A DNA stretch of 54,519 nt, taken from assembly GCF_900099645.1 (NCBI RefSeq), contig NZ_FMTL01000008.1, forward strand, positions 1-54,519, read 5' to 3'. Source of the DNA: Pseudomonas peli (GTDB taxonomy: Bacteria; Pseudomonadota; Gammaproteobacteria; Pseudomonadales; Pseudomonadaceae). The notes below the pieces were generated by a model. That model saw only the letters and a program-made list of their open reading frames with translations. It ran no database searches and was not told the DNA's origin. Shown here one piece after another: positions 31,934 through 41,163 of the stretch. The stretch's first letter is position 1, and each line of letters opens with the position of its first letter. The translations under genes were made by a program, and so were the position numbers.

Positions 31934-33375
31934 CAGTGCGCTACTCCGGCAGGAATCTGTGCAGCCGCTTCATATTCAGAAGCCTTGGCGGCACGCACGG
32001 TGCGGTAGGTGTTGTACGCCATCAGCAGCATGCCGGCGACGAAGAACGCACCACCAATCATGCGCACAACGTAGCCTGGGTGGCTGGCTTCCAGCGCTTC
32101 AACGAAGGAATAGGTGAGGGTGCCGTCTTCGTTGACTGCACGCCACATCAGGCCCTGGGTGATGCCGTTGACCCACATCGAGGCGATGTACAGCACAGTG
32201 CCGATAGTGGCCAGCCAGAAGTGTGCGTTGATCAGGCCAACGCTGTGCATCTGCGGGCGACCAAAGACTTTAGGCAGCAGGTGGTACAGGGCACCGATAG
32301 AGATCATCGCAACCCAACCGAGCGCACCCGCATGTACGTGGCCGATGGTCCAGTCGGTGTAGTGCGACAGGGCGTTGACGGTCTTAATCGCCATCATCGG
32401 ACCTTCGAAGGTCGACATGCCGTAGAACGCCAGGGAAACGACCAGGAAGCGCAGGATTGGGTCGGTACGCAGCTTATGCCAAGCACCCGACAGGCTCATC
32501 ATGCCGTTGATCATACCGCCCCAGCTTGGTGCCAGCAGGATGATCGACATGGCCATGCCCAGGGACTGTGCCCAATCAGGCAATGCGGTGTAGTGCAGGT
32601 GGTGCGGACCGGCCCAGATGTACAGGGTGATCAGCGCCCAGAAGTGCACGATGGACAGGCGGTACGAGTAGATCGGACGCTCGGCCTGCTTCGGCACGAA
32701 GTAGTACATCATCCCCAGGAAGCCGGTGGTCAGGAAGAAGCCCACGGCGTTGTGGCCGTACCACCATTGGATCATCGCGTCAGTCGCACCGGCATAGGCC
32801 GAGTAAGACTTGAACAGGCTAACCGGAACGGCCGCGCTGTTGACGATGTGCAGCATCGCGGTAACCAGGATAAAGGCCCCGAAGAACCAGTTGCCCACAT
32901 AGATATGCTTGGTCTGACGTTTGACGATAGTGCCGAAGAACACCACGGCATAAGCGATCCAGACGATGCCCAGGAGGATATCGATTGGCCACTCTAGCTC
33001 GGCGTATTCCTTGGAACCGGTGAAACCCATCGGCAGAGTGATCACTGCAGCGACGATCACGGCTTGCCAGCCCCAGAATACGAAGGCAGCAAGGCCATCA
33101 GAGATCAGGCGTGCCTGGCTGGTGCGTTGCACCACGTAGAACGAGGTGGCCATCAGCGCGCAACCACCGAAGGCGAAAATCACCGCGTTGGTGTGCAGCG
33201 GACGCAGACGGCCAAAGCTCGTCCATTCCATACCCAGGTTAAGTTCAGGCCACACCAGCTGTGCGGCGATGAAAACACCCAGGCTCATGCCAATGACTCC
33301 CCAAATCACCGTCATTACGGCGAACTGGCGAACCACCTTGTAGTTATAAGCAGTCGGACTGATTGCTGTGCTCAT
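31933..33375 (-). CDS. ccoN: cytochrome cbb3 oxidase catalytic subunit I CcoN, cluster 1
   Basis: CcoN (480 residues) is the haem-copper oxidase core with twelve membrane helices that reduces oxygen at high affinity. Metal-ligand regions include LRPLHTNAVIFAFGG, WYGHNAVGFFL, the HHLHY pair and HVHAGALGW. The start ATG 33375 (MSTAISPTAYNYKVV) aligns with the cluster 2 copy; 24 upstream codons are not supported. Being next to ccoG, it corresponds to the operon called cco-1 in P. aeruginosa, which there is the more constitutive one. Confidence 0.96.
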   Translation of the reverse strand: MSTAISPTAYNYKVVRQFAVMTVIWGVIGMSLGVFIAAQLVWPELNLGMEWTSFGRLRPLHTNAVIFAFGGCALMATSFYVVQRTSQARLISDGLAAFVFWGWQAVIVAAVITLPMGFTGSKEYAELEWPIDILLGIVWIAYAVVFFGTIVKRQTKHIYVGNWFFGAFILVTAMLHIVNSAAVPVSLFKSYSAYAGATDAMIQWWYGHNAVGFFLTTGFLGMMYYFVPKQAERPIYSYRLSIVHFWALITLYIWAGPHHLHYTALPDWAQSLGMAMSIILLAPSWGGMINGMMSLSGAWHKLRTDPILRFLVVSLAFYGMSTFEGPMMAIKTVNALSHYTDWTIGHVHAGALGWVAMISIGALYHLLPKVFGRPQMHSVGLINAHFWLATIGTVLYIASMWVNGITQGLMWRAVNEDGTLTYSFVEALEASHPGYVVRMIGGAFFVAGMLLMAYNTYRTVRAAKASEYEAAAQIPAGVAH

Positions 33376-33745
33376 TATGGGTTCCACGGTTAATGGATTT
33401 TTTAGGGGCAAAAATCGGCGGCAAGTATGGAGAAAGCAGGTGCTCATTGCAACGACACATGCCGGCGCGATAGGGCTTACAGGGCTGTTGGTAAGCCTGC
33501 ATGGTCGCTAATGCAGAGCATAACCGCGAGCAGTAAACGCCTAAACAGGCGTAGCGCAAAGATGGGAATCGCCTTGGAGTTATGACATGTGGCGACTGTC
33601 GACAAGATTAGCTCAAGTCGAACGTCGCGAGTGCACTTGGTCGGAAGGGTGCGACCTTGGGTCGCATGATCCGGACGGTTGTCCGAACGCGGGAGGGAGG
33701 GGCTGGCGACTGTCAGTCGCCAGCCAGGTGGTGCGGTTTTAGCGA
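33376..33745. other. control region between the two cco operons
   Basis: This 370-bp stretch without a gene must hold the ccoN1 promoter. I found no TTGAT-N4-ATCAA box. Two hairpins lie near the 3' end of ccoP2: TGCGACC/GGTCGCA (33650-33666) and an 11-bp perfect one at 33701-33725. Confidence 0.5.
33701..33725. repeat. 11-bp perfect hairpin downstream of ccoP of cluster 2
   Basis: The arms GGCTGGCGACT (33701-33711) and AGTCGCCAGCC (33715-33725) flank a 3-nt loop, 20 nt after the ccoP2 stop. No T-run follows on the minus strand, so it may protect the 3' end or act with Rho rather than terminate alone. Confidence 0.6.
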
Positions 33746-34684
33746 TTACTGCTCAGTGACGGTCTGCTGTTGCCAGCTCAGGCTCAGTACATAAGCCGCC
33801 AGCAGATGCACTTTGTCGTTGCCCAGGTATTGCTCTTGCGCCGGCATCTGGCCGTTACGGCCATGGCGGATGGTCTGCTGCAGTTGCACCAGGCTGCTGC
33901 CGTAGATCCAGCCAGCCGGCTTGGTCAGGTCGGGAGCGCCCAGCATGGCCATGCCGGTGCCTTTGGCGCCGTGGCAAGCCTGGCAGTTGGCGGCAAAAAT
34001 GGCGGCACCTTTTTCCAGATCAAAGCGCTTGTCGGTGGGCAATGGCAGGCCTGCCAGGTCCTTGCGGACATAAGCTGCGACCTGTTGCACCCCGTCTTCA
34101 CCAATCACCGCCGTCCAGGCCGGCATCGCCCCAATACGGCCATTGAGGATGGTAGTTTTGATTACGCTGGGCTCGCCGCCCCAGCGCCAGTGGTTGTCGG
34201 TCAGGTTAGGGAAGCCCACGGCACCCTTGGCGTCAGAGCCGTGGCAAACCGAGCAATAGGTGGCAAACATACGTCCGCCCATTTTTAGAGCTTGTTCGTC
34301 TTTAGCCACTTCTTCCAGGGGCATCGCTGCATATTTGGCGAATATCGGCCCATACAACTCATCAGCCTTATCGACTTCACGCTGCCATTGCTTGACCTGC
34401 GTCCAGCCGCCTTCGTATCCGGGCAGTACGCCTTTCCAGCTGCCAAGGCCGGGATATAGCACCAGATAGCCAATTGAGAAGATCAGCGTGCCGAGAAACA
34501 GCATGAACCACCACTTGGGCAGTGGGTTGTCATATTCCTCAATACCATCGAAGGCATGGCCCATGGTTTGATCGGTGGGGCTTTTGTGAACTTCGCTTTT
34601 ACGGGTGGCAAAAATCAACCAGAACAACGCGAGCAGGGTGCCCACGGTCAGCAGGGTGATGTACCAGCTCCAGAAAGTGCTCAT
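33746..34684 (-). CDS. ccoP: cytochrome cbb3 oxidase subunit III CcoP, cluster 2
   Basis: This is a 312-residue dihaem c subunit with haem sites CSVCHG and CQACHG. It shares the N-terminal arrangement of the cluster 1 copy (FWSWYITLLTVGTLLALFWLIFATRK and WWFMLFLGTLIFSIGYLVLYPG). It lacks the segment between YPGLGSWKGVLPGYE and the WTQVKQW helix that cluster 1 has. The ATG overlaps the ccoQ stop by 4 nt. Confidence 0.96.
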   Translation of the reverse strand: MSTFWSWYITLLTVGTLLALFWLIFATRKSEVHKSPTDQTMGHAFDGIEEYDNPLPKWWFMLFLGTLIFSIGYLVLYPGLGSWKGVLPGYEGGWTQVKQWQREVDKADELYGPIFAKYAAMPLEEVAKDEQALKMGGRMFATYCSVCHGSDAKGAVGFPNLTDNHWRWGGEPSVIKTTILNGRIGAMPAWTAVIGEDGVQQVAAYVRKDLAGLPLPTDKRFDLEKGAAIFAANCQACHGAKGTGMAMLGAPDLTKPAGWIYGSSLVQLQQTIRHGRNGQMPAQEQYLGNDKVHLLAAYVLSLSWQQQTVTEQ

Positions 34685-34866
34685 GGGGTCTTGCTCCTTG
34701 GGGCAGCCAGTGTGGGTTCATCGGCAAAGGGCAGCAGGGCGGCCTGATCGAAAGCCGTGCGGCGTTTAGCGCTGTAAGCCCACAGGGTCACGCAAACAAA
34801 CGACAGCAGAACCAGTGCAGTGCCGATGCCGCGTAGGGTGCCGGTATCAATAAATTCGAATGACAT
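34681..34866 (-). CDS. ccoQ: cytochrome cbb3 oxidase subunit IV CcoQ, cluster 2
   Basis: This is a 61-residue single-helix subunit (ALVLLSFVCVTLWAYSAKRR), the same length as the cluster 1 copy. It is clearly diverged in the N-terminus and in the tail FADEPTLAAPRSK. It lies 3 nt after ccoO of cluster 2. Confidence 0.92.
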   Translation of the reverse strand: MSFEFIDTGTLRGIGTALVLLSFVCVTLWAYSAKRRTAFDQAALLPFADEPTLAAPRSKTP

Positions 34867-34869
34867 GGC

Positions 34870-35477
34870 CTACCTCTTGTTCTTCACGGCTGTGCCGAGC
34901 ACTTGCAGGTAGGCGACCAGGGCGTCCATTTCACTCTTGCCTTTGACAGCCTCACTCGCGCCTGCGATGTCGTCGTCGCTGTAGGGCACGCCAACCAGGC
35001 GCAGGGCTTTCATTTTGGCCGGGGTGTCCTGGCCGCTCAGGGTGCCTTCTACCAGCCAGGGGTAGGCCGGCATCTTCGATTCCGGCACCACGTTGCGCGG
35101 GTTGTAGAGGTGCGCACGGTGCCATTCATCCGAGTAGCGGCCGCCAACGCGGGCCAGATCTGGTCCGGTACGCTTGGATCCCCAAAGGAATGGGTGGTCG
35201 TAGACACTTTCGCCAGCGACCGAATAGTGGCCGTAGCGCTCGGTTTCAGCGCGGAACGGGCGAATCATCTGCGAATGGCAACCGACGCAGCCCTCGCGGA
35301 TGTAGATGTCACGGCCTTCCAGCTGCAGCGCGGTGTAGGGTTTTAGGCCCGCCACCGGCTCATTGGTCACGTCCTGGAAGAACAGCGGGACGATCTGCGT
35401 CAGGCCGCCGATGCTCACCGCCAGCACCATCATCAGCGCCATCAGGCCGATGTTCTTCTCGAGTATTTCGTGTCTCA

Positions 35478-35478
<1 letters not shown>
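34870..35478 (-). CDS. ccoO: cytochrome cbb3 oxidase subunit II CcoO, cluster 2
   Basis: This 202-residue monohaem c subunit is nearly identical in layout to the first copy, with CVGCHSQMIRPFRAE as haem site. Differences cluster in the stretch after PAYPWLVEG (TLSGQDTPAKMKALRLVGVP). Start and ccoN stop overlap (ATGA). Confidence 0.96.
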
Positions 35479-36917
<1,439 letters not shown>

Positions 36918-37022
36918 GTCTGGGCTTCCATCCACGGTTTATAGGCAGATCATCGAAAATCAGCGGCTGCGGGCTTGTACGATCTGCGTCGCAGTCCAAC
37001 GGATTCTTTAAGCGAGGCAAGC

Positions 37023-37712
37023 ATGAGCAAAGGGCAGGTTGCGGGTATTGACGGGGATCAATACGTGCAGGGGCAGGGTGAGGGCGCGTGGCTGTGGGAT
37101 CGCCCGCTTGGTGAGACGCGCGCTACCTTGATTCTGGCCCATGGCGCCGGTGCGCCGATGGACAGCGAGTTCATGCAAAACATGGCGCAAAGCCTTGCTG
37201 AACGTGGGGTTGCCGTACTGCGCTTCGAGTTCGCCTACATGGCGGCGCGGCGTCTGGACGGCAAGAAACGCCCGCCCAACCCCCAGGTCAAACTGCTTGA
37301 GCAATGGCGCGAGGTCTATACCCAGGTTCGGCAGGTGCGCCAACAGGTCGCAGGGCCGTTGGCCATTGGCGGCAAGTCCATGGGCGGACGCATGGCCAGC
37401 CTGCTGGCTGATGAGTTGGGCGCTGATGCGCTGGTGTGCCTGGGCTATCCCTTTTATGCCGTCGGCAAGCCGGAAAAGCCACGAGTCGCGCACTTAGCCG
37501 AGTTGCATACGCCGACGTTGATCATTCAGGGCGAGCGCGATGCCCTGGGGGATCGTCAGACAGTGGCGGACTACACACTCTCTGAAACGATCAAATTGTG
37601 CTGGTTGACCGCTGGGGATCATGACCTCAAGCCGCTAAAAAGCTCGGGCTTCACCCATCAGCAGCACATGCAGACGGCGGCCGATGCGATTGCGCAGTTC
37701 CTGTGCGCATAG
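37023..37712 (+). CDS. alpha/beta hydrolase of the KANL3/Tex30 type
   Basis: This 229-residue cytoplasmic alpha/beta hydrolase has LILAHGAGAPMDSEFM as oxyanion region. The nucleophile elbow is GGKSMGGR (serine near 118), the acid lies in QGERDALG, and the histidine in GDHDL. The fold subgroup is that of KANL3/Tex30-like proteins, whose substrates are unknown. GAGGCAAGC precedes the ATG at 37023. It is divergent from ccoN of cluster 2 and upstream of nfuA, but a shared transcript is doubtful because nfuA has its own promoter. Confidence 0.85.
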   Translation: MSKGQVAGIDGDQYVQGQGEGAWLWDRPLGETRATLILAHGAGAPMDSEFMQNMAQSLAERGVAVLRFEFAYMAARRLDGKKRPPNPQVKLLEQWREVYTQVRQVRQQVAGPLAIGGKSMGGRMASLLADELGADALVCLGYPFYAVGKPEKPRVAHLAELHTPTLIIQGERDALGDRQTVADYTLSETIKLCWLTAGDHDLKPLKSSGFTHQQHMQTAADAIAQFLCA

Positions 37713-37743
37713 GCGGCATGGCTGGCGATTAGTGAATGACTGT

Positions 37744-37768
37744 TATTCCTACTAAAACACTAGGACTT
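37744..37768. promoter_or_regulatory. IscR type 1-like site at the nfuA promoter
   Basis: CCTACTAAAACACTAGG (37748-37764) matches the core of the IscR type 1 palindrome (YYGACTRWWWYAGTCRR) at all but three positions. It ends at the -35 box, where bound Fe-S IscR would block RNA polymerase. Confidence 0.55.
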
Positions 37769-37795
37769 TGCCGGCGCGGGTGAGTGGCGTACACT
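37768..37795 (+). promoter_or_regulatory. nfuA promoter
   Basis: A -35 box TTGCCG (37768-37773) and a -10 box TACACT (37790-37795) are spaced by 16 bp. Start of transcription is expected near 37802, about 19 nt before the ATG. Confidence 0.55.
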
Positions 37796-37820
37796 GCGCC
37801 CATGTTTGCGAGGAGTTGCC

Positions 37821-38405
37821 ATGAGCACCATTACCATTACCGACGCTGCCCACGATTATCTGGCTGACCTGCTGAGCAAGCAGAACACCCCGGGCATCGG
37901 CATCCGCGTATTTATCACTCAGCCAGGCACCCAGTACGCCGAAACCTGCATTGCCTACTGCAAGCCGGGCGAGCAGAAGGCCGAAGACACCGCATTGGGC
38001 CTGGCCAGCTTCACCGCCTGGATCGATGCCGTCAGCGAGCCGTTTCTGGAAGACGCCGTGGTTGACTACGCCACCGACCGTATGGGCGGCCAGCTGACCA
38101 TCAAGGCGCCGAACGCCAAAGTGCCAATGGTCAACGAAGACAGCCCGATCAACGAGCGCATCAGCTACTACCTGCAGACCGAGATCAATCCGGGTCTGGC
38201 CAGCCATGGTGGCGAAGTCAGCCTGATCGACGTGGTCGAAGATGGTATTGCCGTGCTGAAATTCGGTGGCGGCTGCCAGGGCTGCGGTCAGGTTGACCTG
38301 ACGCTCAAGGAAGGCATCGAGAAAACCCTGCTTGAGCGTATTCCCGAGCTCAAAGGTGTGCGTGACGTGACCGACCACAGCATCAAGGAAAATGCCTACT
38401 ACTAA
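37821..38405 (+). CDS. nfuA: Fe-S biogenesis protein NfuA
   Basis: NfuA (194 residues) carries and delivers 4Fe-4S clusters to target proteins, especially under oxidative stress or iron shortage. It has the N-terminal degenerate A-type domain (about 1-95) and the C-terminal Nfu domain with the cluster-binding C152-x2-C155 in GGGCQGCGQVDLT. GAGGAG precedes the ATG. The upstream IscR-like site suggests repression when clusters are plentiful. Its clients may include Anr, HemN and CcoG, all encoded in this window; that link is inference. Confidence 0.96.
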   Translation: MSTITITDAAHDYLADLLSKQNTPGIGIRVFITQPGTQYAETCIAYCKPGEQKAEDTALGLASFTAWIDAVSEPFLEDAVVDYATDRMGGQLTIKAPNAKVPMVNEDSPINERISYYLQTEINPGLASHGGEVSLIDVVEDGIAVLKFGGGCQGCGQVDLTLKEGIEKTLLERIPELKGVRDVTDHSIKENAYY

Positions 38406-38417
38406 GTAGATGGCTAA

Positions 38418-38450
38418 ACAAAAATGCCCGCGCTCTGCGGGCATTTTTTA
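38418..38450 (+). terminator. terminator of nfuA
   Basis: The stem ATGCCCGC/GCGGGCAT has a 5-nt loop, with an A-run before and TTTTTT after, 13 nt beyond the nfuA stop. The A-run could make it work for the leftward radical SAM gene too. Confidence 0.92.
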
Positions 38451-38465
38451 TGCTGCTTACTTCGT

Positions 38466-38491
38466 GTGGGAGCGGCTTTAGCCGCGATGCA
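38466..38491. repeat. REP element
   Basis: GTGGGAGCGGCTTTAGCCGC followed by GATGC has the form of Pseudomonas REP sequences: a GTGGGA head and the imperfect palindrome GCGGCT/AGCCGC. It lies between convergent genes. Only one copy is present in the window. Confidence 0.75.
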
Positions 38492-38507
38492 ACAACTCAG
38501 TCATTAC

Positions 38508-39539
38508 TTATGCACGGTTTTTGCGCCGATCCAGCAGCTCGGTTGCCCGTGCACGCAATTGTCCGCAGCCGCCATCAATGTCCTGGCCCGCCGAGTTGCG
38601 CACCTTGGTCAGCACGCCGCGGCTGTGCAGGTAACGCACGATCTGCACGATGCGGTCGCCATCGGGGCGCTGAAACTCGTCTGCTTCCAGGCTGTTGTAG
38701 GGGATCAGGTTCATGATCGCGTACTTGCCCTTGAGCAGGCGCAGGATGCCGTCCATTTCCTCCTGGCTGTCGTTGATGCCCTTGAGCAGCGTCCATTGGT
38801 ACTGGATTGGGTAATCGATCTGCCGCGCATAGGTTTCGCCCAGTTCCACCAGTTCTTCAGGATCAATGCGTGGCGCGCGCGGCAGCAGCGCCTGGCGCAA
38901 CTCGGCATCTGTTGTGTGCAGCGACAGCGCCAGCGCCGGCTTGACCTGCTGCTGTGGCAAACGCTCGAACACCCGTGGATCGCCGACGGTAGAGAACACC
39001 AAATTGCGCTGGCCGATACCGCCCTCGGTGCCGAGCAGGTTGATCGCTTCGAGCACGTTATCCAGGTTATGTGCCGGCTCGCCCATGCCCATAAACACCA
39101 CTTTTTTCACCGCTCGAAAGCGCCGGGCCAAGGCCACTTGGGCGACGATCTCGGCAGTGCTCAGCTGGCGCAGCAGGCCGCTCTTGCCGGTCATGCAGAA
39201 CACGCAGCCCACCGCGCAACCCACCTGGCTGGAGACGCACAGGCCATCGCGCGGCAGCAGCACGCTCTCCACCATCTGTTTGTCGGCCAACTCCACCAGC
39301 AAACGCGCCGAGCCGTCCGTCGCCGGGTGTTCAGAGCTGAGGCGCGCCAGTCCATCAAGTTCGCTGCTTATCTCGGGCAGGGCATTGCGTACCGCCAGCG
39401 GCAGGAAGTTCTCGGTCTTCTGGTTGCGCGTACCGGTATCCAGCGGCATGCCGCGCAGCCAGGCACGGGTAATCCGCCCGATGTGCATGGGCTTGGCACC
39501 GAGATCGGTGAGGCGTTGGTGAAAGTCGTGAATATGCAT
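38508..39539 (-). CDS. RlmN/Cfr-family radical SAM RNA methyltransferase paralogue
   Basis: This 343-residue enzyme is related to RlmN, which methylates C2 of adenosine in 23S rRNA and some tRNAs. The cluster motif is C108-x3-C112-x2-C115, preceded by LCVSSQVGC with C101 equivalent to the catalytic C118 of E. coli RlmN. The methyl-carrying cysteine is C325 in DIDGGCGQLRA. The sequence after the cluster reads CMTGKSG instead of the usual CSTAQQG, and the protein is about 40 residues shorter than standard RlmN. It is therefore more likely a second family member than the housekeeping gene. Target unknown. Confidence 0.88.
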   Translation of the reverse strand: MHIHDFHQRLTDLGAKPMHIGRITRAWLRGMPLDTGTRNQKTENFLPLAVRNALPEISSELDGLARLSSEHPATDGSARLLVELADKQMVESVLLPRDGLCVSSQVGCAVGCVFCMTGKSGLLRQLSTAEIVAQVALARRFRAVKKVVFMGMGEPAHNLDNVLEAINLLGTEGGIGQRNLVFSTVGDPRVFERLPQQQVKPALALSLHTTDAELRQALLPRAPRIDPEELVELGETYARQIDYPIQYQWTLLKGINDSQEEMDGILRLLKGKYAIMNLIPYNSLEADEFQRPDGDRIVQIVRYLHSRGVLTKVRNSAGQDIDGGCGQLRARATELLDRRKNRA

Positions 39540-39695
39540 GGGGCGCGCATGCTACCACCGGCCAGATTGCGGTGGTATGTGTGGCGGTGGGCAGGCGTCG
39601 GATGCGCAGACCACGCCGCTTAATCTTTGCTCAAGCCGCGCCGGGCACTCATACTAGCGTCCTGATTGGCCTGACCCAGCTGTGCGGAGCGGTAG

Positions 39696-39998
39696 ATGAA
39701 ATTTATACACCAGCGCGAACACCTCAACGAAGACGACGTCGTCGTGATCGAATGCTCGCAAACCTGCAACATTCGCCTGATGAGCGATGCCAACTTCCGC
39801 AGCTTCAAGAACGGTGGCCGGCACACCTACCACGGTGGTGCATTCGACACCTTCCCGGCCAAGATCACCGTACCGAGCAGTGGTTTTTGGAACATCACCA
39901 TCGATACGGTCTCGCGCAAAGCCATCAGCGTCACACGCAAGCCGACGCTCAAGCATTCAATCAAAATCGTGCGCAAGTCGACCTCGCGGCTGAGCTGA
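39696..39998 (+). CDS. DUF1883 domain protein
   Basis: This is a 100-residue protein with the DUF1883 pattern: MKFIHQREHLNEDDVVVIECSQTCNI at the start, then FRSFKNGGRHTYHGGAFDTFPAKI and SSGFWNITIDT. Members are short, beta-rich and of unknown function. The C-terminal 25 residues are very basic (SVTRKPTLKHSIKIVRKSTS), perhaps for nucleic acid contact. It is divergent from the radical SAM gene and followed by a strong terminator, so probably a single-gene unit. Confidence 0.85.
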   Translation: MKFIHQREHLNEDDVVVIECSQTCNIRLMSDANFRSFKNGGRHTYHGGAFDTFPAKITVPSSGFWNITIDTVSRKAISVTRKPTLKHSIKIVRKSTSRLS

Positions 39999-40020
39999 TC
40001 CCTGGTTTGAACCTGAGCCG

Positions 40021-40053
40021 CAAAAAAGCCCGCTTAAACAGCGGGCTTTTTTG
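40021..40053. terminator. bidirectional terminator
   Basis: AAAAAAGCCCGCT and AGCGGGCTTTTTT pair around a 5-nt loop, with T-runs on both strands. It lies between the DUF1883 gene and the convergent DMT exporter gene. Confidence 0.95.
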
Positions 40054-40066
40054 TGTCGGGAGTGAG

Positions 40067-40963
40067 TCAGGTGGGTTTGACCGTTGCGCTAGGCCGTACC
40101 ACCAGCCAAAGCGCGATGGCAATCAGCACGCCGCCATACAGGTAGGCCCAGGACAGTGGCTCATCCAGCAGCAAGGCGCCCCAGAGTACGCCGAATGGCG
40201 GGATCAGGAAGGTGGTGGTGCTGGCCTTGATCGGGCCGATATCGCTGAGCAGGCGAAAATACAGCACATAGGCGAAGGCGGTGCAGATAAAGCCAAGCCC
40301 AGCCAGGGACAGCCAGACCTCTAGTCCGCCCCAGCTGGCCGGCGGCTGCACAACCAGAGAGCCGGCGAACCAGGGCAGTAGAAACAGGCTGGCACCACAG
40401 AGGCTGGCAAAGGCGGTCAGACGGTTATCCAGGCCGCCTTGCTGGCCGATCCAGCGTCGCGTTAGAAAGCCGGCAAAACCGTAACAGGCGGTAGCCACCA
40501 GGCAGGCTGCGGCGCCCCAGAGCAGCGGTAAATCAAACTCCACCGGACCGGTGCGGGTCAGCACTGCTACCCCGAACAGGCCGATGGCCACCCCGGCGGC
40601 TTTGCTCCAGGTCATGGCTTCAGCAAAGAACAACATGCCGATTAGCACCCCCATCATGGGTGTGGTGGCATTCAGAATCGCGGAGTAGCCCGCGGGCAGT
40701 ACCAGTGCAGCCATGCAATACATGGCTGAGGGCAAGCCGGCGTTGATTACTCCGAGGATCAGGCAGTGTTTGAGTTTGCCGCTGAAGTCCCACCGAACTC
40801 GCATCAGTAACAGAATGGCGAATAAGCCCAGCATGCCCAAGCTGGCGCGGAAAAATGCGGTTGGCATGCTGCCCAGTACGGGCGCGACGATGCGCATAAA
40901 CAGAAAGCTGGCGCCCCAGATGGCAGCCAGCAACAGCAGACGGATCAGGTCGGCAAGACGCAC
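40067..40963 (-). CDS. EamA/DMT-family transporter
   Basis: This 298-residue permease has ten membrane helices in two EamA repeats (IWGASFLFMRIVAPVLG in the first, FIPP-type GFICTAFAYVLYFRLLSDIGPIKA in the second). DMT proteins export amino acids or other metabolites; the substrate is not readable. The GTG at 40963 has GGAG 6 nt upstream and is preferred to the GTG at 40975. It is divergent from aceK across about 200 bp. Confidence 0.9.
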   Translation of the reverse strand: MRLADLIRLLLLAAIWGASFLFMRIVAPVLGSMPTAFFRASLGMLGLFAILLLMRVRWDFSGKLKHCLILGVINAGLPSAMYCMAALVLPAGYSAILNATTPMMGVLIGMLFFAEAMTWSKAAGVAIGLFGVAVLTRTGPVEFDLPLLWGAAACLVATACYGFAGFLTRRWIGQQGGLDNRLTAFASLCGASLFLLPWFAGSLVVQPPASWGGLEVWLSLAGLGFICTAFAYVLYFRLLSDIGPIKASTTTFLIPPFGVLWGALLLDEPLSWAYLYGGVLIAIALWLVVRPSATVKPT

Positions 40964-41163
40964 AACGAACTCCACATATTAAGAAAGGCGAGCAGTGTTG
41001 CTGGGCGCGTACGCCAAGGCAATTCGAAATGCGCTTTCAAAGCCGTCGAATGGCAATATTTCGTGGCAGATAAATCTGTATTCAGGCATTGCCGGCTTTT
41101 ACTTGGTGCGGCCACTGGATAAGCTCGGTGGATTATCCGCATTTGATCTGCAGGGGTTCGTAT

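Noticed and set aside
31936..32997. Plus-strand open frame of about 353 codons
   Set aside because: It is antisense to ccoN of cluster 1; the His/Gly-rich composition is an artefact of complementing membrane codons.
36946..36962. Possible Anr box upstream of ccoN of cluster 2 (CTGATTTTCGATGA on the minus strand)
   Set aside because: Only the left half resembles the consensus; the right half matches at one of five bases.
38424..39623. Plus-strand open frame of about 399 codons
   Set aside because: It lies antisense to the RlmN/Cfr-type gene and runs through the REP element; the opposite strand has full radical SAM motifs.
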